Shown piece by piece: positions 1 through 10,280 of a stretch of 32,217 nucleotides of DNA. The stretch spans positions 1-32,217 of the IMG/VR virus record IMGVR_UViG_3300024344_000074. One strand, written 5' to 3'. The notes under the pieces are model-generated. The model had not been told where the DNA came from. It saw nothing but the letters and a program-made list of their open reading frames with translations, and did not search any database. A program made the position numbers and the translations under genes. The first letter of the stretch is position 1. Each line of letters starts with the position of its first letter. The stretch is from a virus.

Positions 1-3000
1 TGATAAATATATTCTCTATGAGCTTCTCCGTATTCATAACCAGTAAAGGTACGCCTTATGTCATCTTTATCTTGTTTAACAAGTCGGTCTTCTGCTTGCT
101 TTGCTTTTAGTACATCTGGATTAATTAAATTTCGCTCACCTAGTCCACTTTTAATTTGGTTACCCATAGTAAAATTATATATATCTGCCAACAAAGTTGT
201 TCCACCACTTTCAGATGGTACTAAATAATCTAAAGTTGATTTAAATTTTGGCGTATTTTGGTTGGCAATGTAACTTGAATCACCACGTTCTATAGGCACA
301 GTCCTTTCGCTTCCATGTATTCTTTCTAAGTTTCCTCTTATAGAATCTTTACTTAAAAAAGCATATCTAGCTTCTTCTAAGATTGGATAAAGAATAGAAT
401 CTATAACAATTTTTTGTAGCATTACTGCTGGTGATATTCTCCATTTTAAATAAAGAGGACGTTTTGCATTATCACCAAAAATTTCTTTTTCTGCAGCATT
501 TCCTTCTACTGTTCCCACTGGGAATATAAAATTGTATGTTGAATCATAAAAATTAACACTTCTAAAAAACTCTTCCATTTCCTCACCGAAGAAACCATAT
601 AAAGCTAGTCCTGAAAGTAAAGACATAGAGCCTGTGTATTTCCAAGTGTTTTGCCAAAATCTTCTTTTATACCATTCTTGTCTAGGGTCTTCTTGACGAC
701 TTTGTTTTTCAGCTCTTAATACAGCATATGGTCCTTGTATTGCTGCTCTAAAAAACAAAAACGGAATTTCTAACCAAGGTTGTCCGCCTTGTTTATAATC
801 AATAACATTTCTACGAAGCAAATCTTGTATTTGATTATAAGATTTATTAAGTCTGCCAGCTTGTTTTTCTTTTATCATATAACCAGCTGCTCCTCTTCTA
901 ACTACAAATTCTGTAGCTTTTCCTATATGTTGTAAAACTTGCCATCCTCGCGTAACCGCTTCATAACTTGGGTCGTATATATTTTTGTGAAAATCACTGT
1001 GTTGCTTAGCATCTTTCATGCTATCTTCAATCTCTTTTGCTACTTCACGTGGTACTAATTCTGTTTCTGCAGTTCGTGTTAAATTTAATTTACTTTTACG
1101 AGATAATAAAACAGCCTCAGAATATAACCACTTTGATATTGCATCTAATTTTTTTGTATCTACAAACAAATGTTTAGCTTCTTTAAAAGCTCTAATTGTT
1201 TCACTTACTAAACTATGTCCTATTTGAATTTCATAACCTAGTAATTCAAAACGTTTTACAACATCTGGGTCATTTGGATGATATTGTTCTAGGGAGTCTT
1301 TATGTTTTTTAATTTTAATATTCAATAATTTAACATCTGTATTTTGCAATATAGTTCCCAAATCCATCATAATATTAGCAGGCCAAAATGCAGGATTTGC
1401 TCCTGTATACAATTGTTTTATTACAGTAATACTATCAAAAACAAATTTAATAGTAGCAGCTACATCTGCTGGGTTGTAAACCATATATGGATTTACCCAA
1501 AAGAATTCATCTCTCGCTTGTTTTGTTCTATCTATTTTATTCGTATCTACAGTTGCTTCTTTAAATGTTTGGTTGCCTTGTTTATCAATTCCTTCGATAA
1601 GCATTGTCACTTGCTCTCTAGGTAATTGTGTTACTTTTTCTAAAACATACCCCATTTTTTCCATTTTTTTTCTATCTTTAATATCAGCTCTTGGATTGTA
1701 TTGTTTATAACTTAATGTTATAAAGTGTTCATATAGACCTGTTTGATTTTTTTTCCTGGTTAAATAAAGACCTCTTCTTAATTTTTTGTTTTTAATTTCT
1801 TTATAAGGTTTTATAAAATCTTTTGTTTCGGGTTGCCTTTCTAGATATTCAATAATTGCACTTTGACGAGTTCTAGAACCAATTCCTTTAACTAGCCCTG
1901 TTTCGTAATCTGCATCAAGTTCATAAAAAATGTCCATGGTAATTCGTACTTTCTTTTCTATTAAATCGTATTTACCTATATATTCTACAGGCTCTGCAAC
2001 AATTTGACCTTCATCTTTTAAATCAAGTAAGTCTGAATATTTTTTAACAAATTTTTCATATTCATAAGCAGTTGTAGGATTAAATTCGTTAAACTCTTTT
2101 TTTTCTTCTGCTGTTAATTTTCTTTTAAATTTAAATGGTGGTTTGCTAAATGGTCCAATTTTAAATCTATTCCATGCATCAAAATATTTTATATAATTTT
2201 TATACTCTATAAAATAACCTTTTTGACCATCTAGAGATAAATGCAATAGTTTTCTTTCTTTAGAATCAAATCTATTTTTTGATGTTGCTTCTGACATATA
2301 TTCGCCATCATATGGTTTTCCTAACATAGAATTTAAATACTCATTCTTTTTAGCATACATAGCAATCTTAGCTATTTTTTCTACTGTAGCATAAATAGGG
2401 CTAAAAGGAGTTGTAATAAAACCTTTGTGAAAAGATGTTTTATAACCACCTATAAAACTAGCATTTTTTTCACCTTTTTCTAAAAATTCTATAATTTTAT
2501 CTACTGGTTTTAAAGTAACATAATCTAGTTCAGTAAAAGATGTTGCTAAAAATTCGTATTGCGCACGTGTCATTATTTCTGTTGCTCCATAATTTAATTG
2601 TTGTTTTAAAAACTCTTGGGTAACACGTCCAAACAATTCTTGTTTTTCTTTCATTATAGGTACTTCTCTATCAAAGTAATCTATAAAATCTTCTACAGTT
2701 CTAAATGATTCTAAAACAGGTCTGAATTTTTCCATTAATTCTAAATTTTTTTCTGCTTGTTCTCTTTCAGCAGGGTCTAAAGTTCTATCATACTCATCAT
2801 TTTCTAATTTAGTTTTAATGTCTTCTAAATCTTTTACAAATTGTTGTTCACTTAACAATAAATAAGGATTAAATTGAGCTTGTTGACGTTGGGGAGCTAT
2901 CGCTTGCAATCTTTTCATTAATACGTAGATATCAAAAAAATTAGGGTCTTCTGCTCTCTGTTGTAATTTTTCATAAACAGGTTGCAATACATTTTCTCTA

Positions 3001-6000
3001 AGTTCAAACATATAACTTTCTAATGCTGCTGAGAAATTTTTACTGTCATCAAGTTGTTTTTGTACTCTTTGGCCTTCAGTAATTTCTTTATATCTACCTG
3101 TGTTAGGTATTCCTGTTGGAGATTCTGCCTTATAATCCCAATTTAAAAATCCTTGATTTAAACTTGGTCGCCATTGTTCTACACGTGCATTAACCCATGA
3201 ATCTCTAGACACTACATGATAAAGAACAAAATCTATTAAAGTGCCACCTGAAGAACCTAGCTTTAACTTCCTAGCATTTCTTTCATATGCTTCAGCAATT
3301 TTTCTTGTACCTTCTTTCAAATCTTTAGAAATAGTTTTTATACCTTGATAAATTCTAGCATCCTGACCTTTGTTCATTTCAGTTATAATTGCTTCATATG
3401 CTTTTTTAAATTCAGGTCTATTATCCATATGATTGTAAAAAAGTTCTAATGCATTAGGTGCTTTTTCTCTTACTAAATCTGGATGTATCAATAAAGCACT
3501 AATAAAATCAGCATACATTTCATCTCTAGAACGTCTATAAGGTTGATACGTTGCAGTTTGCATTTTCATAGTATATATAAATCGCTCTAACTCGTTGTTT
3601 GCATTAATAATTTTGTCTTGAAAATTAAGAGCTGTAACATCACCCATAATTTTCACTACGCTGTCTTCAGTAAGTCTTAAAAATTCTAAATAAGTATCTA
3701 TTGAAACTGGTATTGGGTTTTTTAACAATTCACCAGGTTTATTGGGATTTTCTCTGTAAGCGTACATTCCCCCAGGTCGAATAAGTATGCTAATTTCTGC
3801 TATCTCACGTACTACTTTTTCTAGTGTAATAATTCCACGTTTATCCATTTCTCTTTGCACAGCTTCTGCAAACCTTATTTTAACTTCTTGTTTGTAATCA
3901 AAAGATGTAGTTTCTTCACCATTTATTAAATCAATAATTTCTTTTAAATCTTCATGAATCAAACCTTTCATTGCTTGTTTTATAATATCTTTTTTAAGAG
4001 CTTCACTAGAACGTGCTATTTTGTCATATAATTCAGGAGGTAAAGCTTCTCTGGCGTTAGTTTTATTCCAAACAGATAAAATGTCCTTAGCAGTAATTTT
4101 CAGACCCATAGCATCAACTTCTGCTTGCCAATCTTTTTCAGCTTGTGCGGCTGCAAGTTCAGCTTCTTTTTGTACTTGCCTTATAATATCTCCATCTAAT
4201 ACACCATTTATTTCTCCAGTTTCTTTGTTGACTGTATTTTTAATAAATCCTTTTATTTTTGTAAGTTGACCTATAATATTTCCTTGACCAAATAATCTAT
4301 ACAATTCTTCAACATCTGCTTTTTCTATTGCTTCAAAAGCTTTTTCCCATGTATTAATTTTAGAACGCATTTTTTCTATAGTGAAATCAAATGGCACTCC
4401 ATATTTCCAATTTAATTGAAAAAAATCTCCTCCGTATTTATTAATAAATTTCATCCAACCATCTACGCCAAAATTTTCTGGTTTGAAACCATTAGTATTT
4501 CCTTGGTCAGCATGACCAATTTCGTGAAACAAGGTTATTAAAGTTTCTACATTTAAAATAGCAAATGGTGAATCACCTTCTGCTGCTTCTTTTAATTTTG
4601 CAGCTAAATTTAAAGATATTGTGTTATCTCCAAAATCGTATGAACCAAGCTTTCTTGGGTCATCTATCAGATTAGGCATTGATTTACCTATTAAAGCAAT
4701 TTGTAACATCATTGCATCTAAATAATCTAATCCTGTTGATTGATTGTATATTTGATTTACTGTCTTTTCATTATATATACTTTCCATCTTGTATTGTGGT
4801 TCATGTTTATTGTCACCTTTATCAAAACCTTTATCTATTATTGTCTCTTGTTCTTGTTCTGTTATTTCTTTTTGAATTCTTCTAATTTCTTTTGTTAACC
4901 TAGAAACATTTAATGGTTTGACACTTACTAATGGCTCACCCTTTGCATCAAAAAAAGTTAAGACACCAACTTCTTGTATGTCTGCTGTGTATGTAAAACT
5001 CTTTATTTCTTCCATAGTTAAATTTTGCAAAGGCGTAAAAAGAACTAATGGTTTATCTTCTTTAGCAGTTACATTATCTGGATTAGAAAGATATTGATAA
5101 AGTTTTCGTGGAATACCCATATAGATACTATCAGCTTCTACAATAACTAAATCTGTTTTATCGTAAGTAGTTTCAAAAGAACCTGTATTTGGATTAAAAC
5201 GTGTTTGATTTGTTCTTCTTTGTTGTGTTTCTATAATGTCTTTCTGTGTTATAGTGCCTATTTCTTTTATTCGCCTACGTCCATTTTTATTGTAAGCTGG
5301 TTTATCCCCTTGAAAATTATCAGTTTTCCATTTCTCTAAATTTTTCTCAAAATTTTGTGGCAACAACAAACTGCTTTCTGCTCCATATTCAAACAATTTG
5401 CTGTAAACATCTTGGTAGATTTCAATATTACCTTCTACTGTTCCATATTGTCTAACAACTTCTTCTAAAACTTCTCTTGAAAATTTAGAACTATTTACTG
5501 GTTTATTTTTGTTAGGTTTGTCAACATCAAAAGAAAAACTTGTTTGCGAACCATCAGCATTAGAAATATTAAAAACTACATCTGGTACATCAATAACATA
5601 TTTTTTTATGCTATCTTTCCACATTACTGTGTTTAAACTGTTTCCTTTTAAAACATTTGTGGATTTTTCTACAATTGGTAAACCAAATTCTTTAAATACA
5701 ATTATGTCACCAGAATCAGTTCTTTTAATGTTTTCTATTTTACCTTTAGGAGTATCTTCGTTTATACGAAATTTAAAAGAATCTTCTATATGAATACCTT
5801 TTGATTCTAAAAATTTTTCTGCAGTAACTTCTGCACGATGCGTTTCTGCATCTTTTTGACCTCTATTTATCGAATAATTTTCATTTGTACCCTCTGTATA
5901 ATGTTCTGGTCTAACTTTATTTTGTCGCAACGCTTCTATAAAACCTTGTTTTACATATTTTCCTACATTTACAGAAAATGCAAAAGCAAGGCCTGAACCC

Positions 6001-7712
6001 ATATTGCCTAAAACATCTGCATCACCAGTGTGATAATATTCAAGAGCTGATATACCAGTTCCTAAACCTACAGCTGTACCAATTGTTTGGTCTGCACTAA
6101 GAATACCTGCTGTTCGTTTCCAACTTTTTTTACCAGCTTCTTTTACTATGTTGTCATTTAAAAGACTTATGCCAGCCTTTCTCATTAAAAAAGGTGCAAG
6201 TGTAGCACCAAATCCCATAATAGAAGATTCTATATATGAGTCAAGAGCTTGTGCATTTGTAGAATATTCCATAAATTCTTTCATGCTACGAATTTTGTTA
6301 CCATCTCTCATTGCTTGAAACATACCTTGCGTTAATAGTTCTGGACCAACAAAACTACCTATCCCACTAGCAAAAAGTGCTGCACGTGGCGTCAGTCTAA
6401 ATAGAGAACTAAATACTCTACCAGAACCACTATATAAAGGATAATCTATTCCGAAAGTAATAAGTTGTCCTAAAAATGCTTTAAAACCACCAGCCTGTGT
6501 TTGATACCAACTATCATTTCTTGCTAAATAATTTTGCATTTCTTCATCACTTACAAGGCCTAGTTGGTAAAGGCTACTATTTACTAGCCTGCCTGCATAA
6601 CTGTTGTCATAAGAACCAAGTCCTAATATAGCATTTCTTCCACGTCCACCTGTGTAATATTGAAATTTTTCTACATTTGTGTCTAACCAATCCCAATAAC
6701 CTTTACTGTAATCTATACTTGACCAAAAGGGTCTATCTATTCCATCTGCTATAATTTGGTCTTGTGGAGTATCTAAAAGTTTTTTTAATTTCTCTATACC
6801 CTCTTTATCTGAATTTAAATATGCCCTATAAAAATCTACAATTGCTTCTTTGTTACCTTGAGCTATTGCTAATCTTAATCCTACAGGAACTTTTTTATAT
6901 ACATTTAACAACAATTCTACTTCTTGATGTGGAGATAATGCTGTAGGGTCATTATCTTTTAAAGCTTTTTTGATATAATAAGGCACTGCTTCTCCTTTTT
7001 GATTGTATGCATCTTGTGTTATTGTAAGAGCTTGTCTAAATCCGCCAGGTGTTTTTATATCAGTATGTAAATTCCAATTAAATATACCAGCTCTATCACC
7101 TTGCTTATTGTATTTTTGGGTGTTATTACTACTAGCTTTTGCTGCAAACCTAACTAAATCGAAAACATTGCTATAATTTTCTTTATTCATATCTGGATAA
7201 TCTATTAAATTTTTATCCAATATATCTTTATAATCTCCAATATGTATAAGACCTACTTGATTTGTTGCATCAATTAAATAATTTTTATCAACATCGCCAT
7301 AACCAGCAAAATTTAACAAACTAGGTACACCTGTTTCATTATTTTTTTTCTTATCATTTTTTATTGCTAGTTCTATAGTTGCATCATATTTTATAGAATC
7401 TTTCTGATGTTGTATGTTTGCTTCATTATTTTGTCTGTCTTTTTCTTCTGCTAATAATCTTAAACCATCAGGGTCATTTTCGTATGCTTGTTTGTCGTTT
7501 GCATTAACTACGTTATTAGGATTTGGATTAAAAAAATTGTTTGGAAATAAAGTGCGGTCTTGCTGAAAAACACCATCATATTTTGCTATGTCAAAAGTTG
7601 TGAAACCTTTATCAAATAAAACATTGTCACGTTTAACTGCAATAGCACTTGCTTCTTCTTCACTGTAACCAGCTCGTAGCAATTCTGTTAAAGTAGGTGT
7701 AGATTTACTCAT
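1..7712 (-). CDS. Giant internal virion / polyvalent protein with zinc-protease motif (C-terminus outside window)
   Basis: One reading frame stays open from the ATG at 7712 to the left edge, at least 2570 residues without a stop. I checked the frame at both ends and in the middle. A zincin motif HEIGH lies at residues 1063-1067 (bases about 4512-4526), within a stretch reading TLFHEIGHADQ, so a metallopeptidase activity is plausible. Residues about 410-585 hold several hydrophobic, glycine-rich stretches, and another lies near 2358-2373. Residues about 2100-2115 (NPAFWPANIMMD) resemble the conserved C-terminal block of large polyvalent phage proteins (LPD38-like); this is a tentative recollection. 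It is last in the visible late operon, after the gp14- and gp15-like genes, the place held by T7 gp16, which is ejected into the host. It overlaps the 704-aa gene by 8 bases. Residues about 150-270 might be a degenerate transglycosylase, but I cannot show it. Confidence 0.85.
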   Translation of the reverse strand, partial: MSKSTPTLTELLRAGYSEEEASAIAVKRDNVLFDKGFTTFDIAKYDGVFQQDRTLFPNNFFNPNPNNVVNANDKQAYENDPDGLRLLAEEKDRQNNEANIQHQKDSIKYDATIELAIKNDKKKNNETGVPSLLNFAGYGDVDKNYLIDATNQVGLIHIGDYKDILDKNLIDYPDMNKENYSNVFDLVRFAAKASSNNTQKYNKQGDRAGIFNWNLHTDIKTPGGFRQALTITQDAYNQKGEAVPYYIKKALKDNDPTALSPHQEVELLLNVYKKVPVGLRLAIAQGNKEAIVDFYRAYLNSDKEGIEKLKKLLDTPQDQIIADGIDRPFWSSIDYSKGYWDWLDTNVEKFQYYTGGRGRNAILGLGSYDNSYAGRLVNSSLYQLGLVSDEEMQNYLARNDSWYQTQAGGFKAFLGQLITFGIDYPLYSGSGRVFSSLFRLTPRAALFASGIGSFVGPELLTQGMFQAMRDGNKIRSMKEFMEYSTNAQALDSYIESSIMGFGATLAPFLMRKAGISLLNDNIVKEAGKKSWKRTAGILSADQTIGTAVGLGTGISALEYYHTGDADVLGNMGSGLAFAFSVNVGKYVKQGFIEALRQNKVRPEHYTEGTNENYSINRGQKDAETHRAEVTAEKFLESKGIHIEDSFKFRINEDTPKGKIENIKRTDSGDIIVFKEFGLPIVEKSTNVLKGNSLNTVMWKDSIKKYVIDVPDVVFNISNADGSQTSFSFDVDKPNKNKPVNSSKFSREVLEEVVRQYGTVEGNIEIYQDVYSKLFEYGAESSLLLPQNFEKNLEKWKTDNFQGDKPAYNKNGRRRIKEIGTITQKDIIETQQRRTNQTRFNPNTGSFETTYDKTDLVIVEADSIYMGIPRKLYQYLSNPDNVTAKEDKPLVLFTPLQNLTMEEIKSFTYTADIQEVGVLTFFDAKGEPLVSVKPLNVSRLTKEIRRIQKEITEQEQETIIDKGFDKGDNKHEPQYKMESIYNEKTVNQIYNQSTGLDYLDAMMLQIALIGKSMPNLIDDPRKLGSYDFGDNTISLNLAAKLKEAAEGDSPFAILNVETLITLFHEIGHADQGNTNGFKPENFGVDGWMKFINKYGGDFFQLNWKYGVPFDFTIEKMRSKINTWEKAFEAIEKADVEELYRLFGQGNIIGQLTKIKGFIKNTVNKETGEINGVLDGDIIRQVQKEAELAAAQAEKDWQAEVDAMGLKITAKDILSVWNKTNAREALPPELYDKIARSSEALKKDIIKQAMKGLIHEDLKEIIDLINGEETTSFDYKQEVKIRFAEAVQREMDKRGIITLEKVVREIAEISILIRPGGMYAYRENPNKPGELLKNPIPVSIDTYLEFLRLTEDSVVKIMGDVTALNFQDKIINANNELERFIYTMKMQTATYQPYRRSRDEMYADFISALLIHPDLVREKAPNALELFYNHMDNRPEFKKAYEAIITEMNKGQDARIYQGIKTISKDLKEGTRKIAEAYERNARKLKLGSSGGTLIDFVLYHVVSRDSWVNARVEQWRPSLNQGFLNWDYKAESPTGIPNTGRYKEITEGQRVQKQLDDSKNFSAALESYMFELRENVLQPVYEKLQQRAEDPNFFDIYVLMKRLQAIAPQRQQAQFNPYLLLSEQQFVKDLEDIKTKLENDEYDRTLDPAEREQAEKNLELMEKFRPVLESFRTVEDFIDYFDREVPIMKEKQELFGRVTQEFLKQQLNYGATEIMTRAQYEFLATSFTELDYVTLKPVDKIIEFLEKGEKNASFIGGYKTSFHKGFITTPFSPIYATVEKIAKIAMYAKKNEYLNSMLGKPYDGEYMSEATSKNRFDSKERKLLHLSLDGQKGYFIEYKNYIKYFDAWNRFKIGPFSKPPFKFKRKLTAEEKKEFNEFNPTTAYEYEKFVKKYSDLLDLKDEGQIVAEPVEYIGKYDLIEKKVRITMDIFYELDADYETGLVKGIGSRTRQSAIIEYLERQPETKDFIKPYKEIKNKKLRRGLYLTRKKNQTGLYEHFITLSYKQYNPRADIKDRKKMEKMGYVLEKVTQLPREQVTMLIEGIDKQGNQTFKEATVDTNKIDRTKQARDEFFWVNPYMVYNPADVAATIKFVFDSITVIKQLYTGANPAFWPANIMMDLGTILQNTDVKLLNIKIKKHKDSLEQYHPNDPDVVKRFELLGYEIQIGHSLVSETIRAFKEAKHLFVDTKKLDAISKWLYSEAVLLSRKSKLNLTRTAETELVPREVAKEIEDSMKDAKQHSDFHKNIYDPSYEAVTRGWQVLQHIGKATEFVVRRGAAGYMIKEKQAGRLNKSYNQIQDLLRRNVIDYKQGGQPWLEIPFLFFRAAIQGPYAVLRAEKQSRQEDPRQEWYKRRFWQNTWKYTGSMSLLSGLALYGFFGEEMEEFFRSVNFYDSTYNFIFPVGTVEGNAAEKEIFGDNAKRPLYLKWRISPAVMLQKIVIDSILYPILEEARYAFLSKDSIRGNLERIHGSERTVPIERGDSSYIANQNTPKFKSTLDYLVPSESGGTTLLADIYNFTMGNQIKSGLGERNLINPDVLKAKQAEDRLVKQDKDDIRRTFTGYEYGEAHREYIY

Positions 7713-9819
7713 CGTCTAAATATTTCTTAGCTGCATCATCTCCTAATTGTTTTTTTAACATTTCGGATATTTCTAATTCTTTCTTAGATTTATTATCATT
7801 TTTTTGACCAGCTTGATTAGTAGCTTCATCTTCTGTTGTTTCTTTTTTTGGTGGGTCATAAAGTTCATTAGCAACAGATATAATATCATCTGGGTTATAT
7901 TGTAATGCTTTAGCTGTATTTATAAATGTTTGTTTGTCTAATTGTGTACGTGAACTTTTAGCTAAAACAAAAAGCTCCATTCTTTTGTTATAATCTTCAA
8001 CAGATTCAAAATCAACAATTTCTCTAGTGTCACCATTAGGAAGTTTTTCATCTCGTTTGAATGTTCTTCTTTGTCTATACTCTTGGTCAAACACTGTATT
8101 TGGATTATCTAATCGTTCTGCAAAATACATTCCTATATATTCTGCATCAGTAACATATGCAGGATTTCCATTTATAATTACTATACGTGATGCTTCATTC
8201 TTATTCTTGCTTTCTCTTACTATTTGACTAAATTTTGTTCTATAATCTGGTTCTTTGACCATAGTTGTAATTGATTCTACTAAATTTTTTCCTGTGCTTT
8301 TTTGTTTATTGTCTGCACCTAATTCTACTAATTTGCCTGATAAAATTTCTGCTTCTGTAAATCCCATTTTTTTACCAGATTGTACTGCTTCTAAATATAT
8401 TTGTATAGCATCAACACTTGCTTGATTGTATTTACCGCTTTCAGACTGAAAAATTGCTGTAATATCTCCAAAGGATAAATTTTGAACGTTTCCTTTTGCA
8501 GTTAATTTGTCTATTAATTCTTGTGAACCATTTGTTGCAGTTAAAATTGCTTTTATATTATTTTTATGTAATGGAATAGTTAATAATTTGTCTAATTCTT
8601 TACGTTTTTCTTTTCCTATTCTTATTATTTCATTTGCTCTTTCAGATGTTAACAAATTATCATTTACATAATCTATAATTTCATCGTTATTAGCATCAAC
8701 TAAAAAACCTGAATTTGCAGCTAGAAGTAAAGTTTCATATATTTCTTCTGATGTTTCAGTTTGTGACACTTCATTGTTAATATACTTTCTATATTTTTCT
8801 CTTAGTTCTGGTGGCAATTTATCAACTTCGCTTCTTAACTCTTCTATAATATTTTTTGTTTCAATTATGTCATTAGTTTCATTTAATTTACCAAAAAGAG
8901 TTGTTACTTTTTCTTTGACTTCTGTTTCTATAGCTTGATTTTGTATTGCTTTGTTTTTTACTAATTTGTCTAAATCTTCTGTGTAATCACTGATTAATTC
9001 TTGCACATATGGATTGTCAGAATCTATCTTTGTACCATCTGCTAATTCAAAACCATTTTTTTCTAAATGTTTAATAACATTGCTTAAAGTTACTTCTTCT
9101 GACAATGCTAAAATTTTTTCGCTATTATCACTGCCTAGTGTTTTTTCTTTTATTTTTTGTTTAATTTGTTTAAATAATTTTATCTTACCATGTTCTTTAT
9201 TTACTAATTCAACTTGTTTTTCGTATTCCTCATCATCCATAACACCTTTAATAGCAACTAATTGATTTAAATGACTTTGAAAAAAAGAATCTGCAAGCTC
9301 TAAAGTTTCTGCATTTTCAGCACTTTGATACATACTAGGAGCAAATTTTGATTTATAATTATCTTTAATTTGCACACCTTTAATAGCTACAACATTATCT
9401 CTTATTTCATCATATACTAAACGTGATTCCCACATTAATTCTGATTGTACTTCAGCAAATGCTTGTGGATTCAATTTTTTTTGTGAATCTTTCATAAATT
9501 TTGCAAGTCTTTTATTGTACTCACCTTGCAACATATCAGGTTTTAAAGTTTGACCTTTATCATTTTGTACACCTAATTCCATTTCACTTTTAAATTGGTC
9601 ATTAAAATTATAAAATTCTGTTTTAAGATTTTGTTTTTCACCTTCAATCATAATTCTATTTTGCTTGCTAAGTTTTATATTATATTGTTGCCCTAAGACA
9701 TCAGCTATTTTTTGACCAAGTTGTCCTATACCTGCAGTAAATGCTCCAGGGTCACCTGATTGTATACCTATACCACTTTGTATTGGTAAGTATTGTTTCT
9801 GTAACTTAGGTACTTTCAT
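7705..9819 (-). CDS. Internal virion protein, T7 gp15-like position (704 aa)
   Basis: A long, charged, largely helical protein with no signal peptide or membrane segment. Its N-terminus is glycine/glutamine-rich (IQSGIGIQSGDPGAF), followed by long amphipathic helices. Between residues about 170 and 215 is a pattern of the type DSFFQSHLNQLVAIKGVMDD, which I associate with internal core proteins of T7-like podoviruses. The C-terminus is very hydrophilic (KKETTEDE...NDNKSKKE). Its place between the gp14-like gene and the giant gene matches the T7 order gp14-gp15-gp16, so a role in the ejected core or trans-envelope channel is likely. It overlaps the upstream gene by 4 bases (ATGA) and the downstream gene by 8, indicating coupled translation. 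The role rests mainly on order and composition. Confidence 0.8.
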   Translation of the reverse strand: MKVPKLQKQYLPIQSGIGIQSGDPGAFTAGIGQLGQKIADVLGQQYNIKLSKQNRIMIEGEKQNLKTEFYNFNDQFKSEMELGVQNDKGQTLKPDMLQGEYNKRLAKFMKDSQKKLNPQAFAEVQSELMWESRLVYDEIRDNVVAIKGVQIKDNYKSKFAPSMYQSAENAETLELADSFFQSHLNQLVAIKGVMDDEEYEKQVELVNKEHGKIKLFKQIKQKIKEKTLGSDNSEKILALSEEVTLSNVIKHLEKNGFELADGTKIDSDNPYVQELISDYTEDLDKLVKNKAIQNQAIETEVKEKVTTLFGKLNETNDIIETKNIIEELRSEVDKLPPELREKYRKYINNEVSQTETSEEIYETLLLAANSGFLVDANNDEIIDYVNDNLLTSERANEIIRIGKEKRKELDKLLTIPLHKNNIKAILTATNGSQELIDKLTAKGNVQNLSFGDITAIFQSESGKYNQASVDAIQIYLEAVQSGKKMGFTEAEILSGKLVELGADNKQKSTGKNLVESITTMVKEPDYRTKFSQIVRESKNKNEASRIVIINGNPAYVTDAEYIGMYFAERLDNPNTVFDQEYRQRRTFKRDEKLPNGDTREIVDFESVEDYNKRMELFVLAKSSRTQLDKQTFINTAKALQYNPDDIISVANELYDPPKKETTEDEATNQAGQKNDNKSKKELEISEMLKKQLGDDAAKKYLDDE

Positions 9820-10247
9820 CTGGTTAACAATCCTTTTTCTGCTAAATCTTTTTGTTGTCTAAATTGCTGGTAAGACATAATTGAATTTGTTATATTCATT
9901 GCTCCACCATAAATTGCATTTTGTTGTGCTGTAAATTTTTGAAGGCCTACTCCTGCATTTGCAAACACTGCTCTTTTAGTAATTGCCGCTATGTTTTCTT
10001 TTAAAATTTTAGAGTTTTCATTTTCAATGTAGAGTTCTGAGCCAGTTCCTGCTACACCTCTAACTCCTAGACTTGCTTGTCTTGCTTGTGATAATGCTAA
10101 TGCACTTGCTATCTGTGCTTGCTTTTCTAGTTCTGCATTGTATTTGTTTTGTTCTTCCATAAATTTAGCATTTCTTTTTGCTACATTATAGCTTTGATAC
10201 ATTCCTAGTAATGAAAAGCCTGCAGATACACCTGTGGCTATGAGCAT
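9816..10247 (-). CDS. Internal virion protein, T7 gp14-like
   Basis: A 143-aa protein with a hydrophobic N-terminus (MLIATGVSAGFSLLGMYQ), then a long Gln/Ala-rich helix (NAELEKQAQIASALALSQARQ). It has a central glycine-rich turn (LGVRGVAGTGS) and a C-terminal region with FTAQQNAIYGGAMN. Size, the membrane-active N-terminus and position after the nozzle gene fit T7 gp14, which leaves the virion first and lodges in the outer membrane. The start is uncertain. A good GGAGG lies at 10273-10277, but the nearest in-frame ATG is 25 bases further on. The frame is open upstream through ATC (10268) and ATA (10265) at ideal spacing, so initiation at a non-ATG codon would add a few residues (IITAATA). Confidence 0.78.
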   Translation of the reverse strand: MLIATGVSAGFSLLGMYQSYNVAKRNAKFMEEQNKYNAELEKQAQIASALALSQARQASLGVRGVAGTGSELYIENENSKILKENIAAITKRAVFANAGVGLQKFTAQQNAIYGGAMNITNSIMSYQQFRQQKDLAEKGLLTR

Positions 10248-10280
10248 TGCTGTTGCTGCGGTTATGATAACACCTCCATA

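Noticed and set aside
1018-6946. Several plus-strand frames of 60-94 codons inside the first 7.7 kb
   Set aside because: They lie antisense to one continuous minus-strand frame, lack ribosome sites and have the Ser/Phe/Leu-rich composition of shadow frames.
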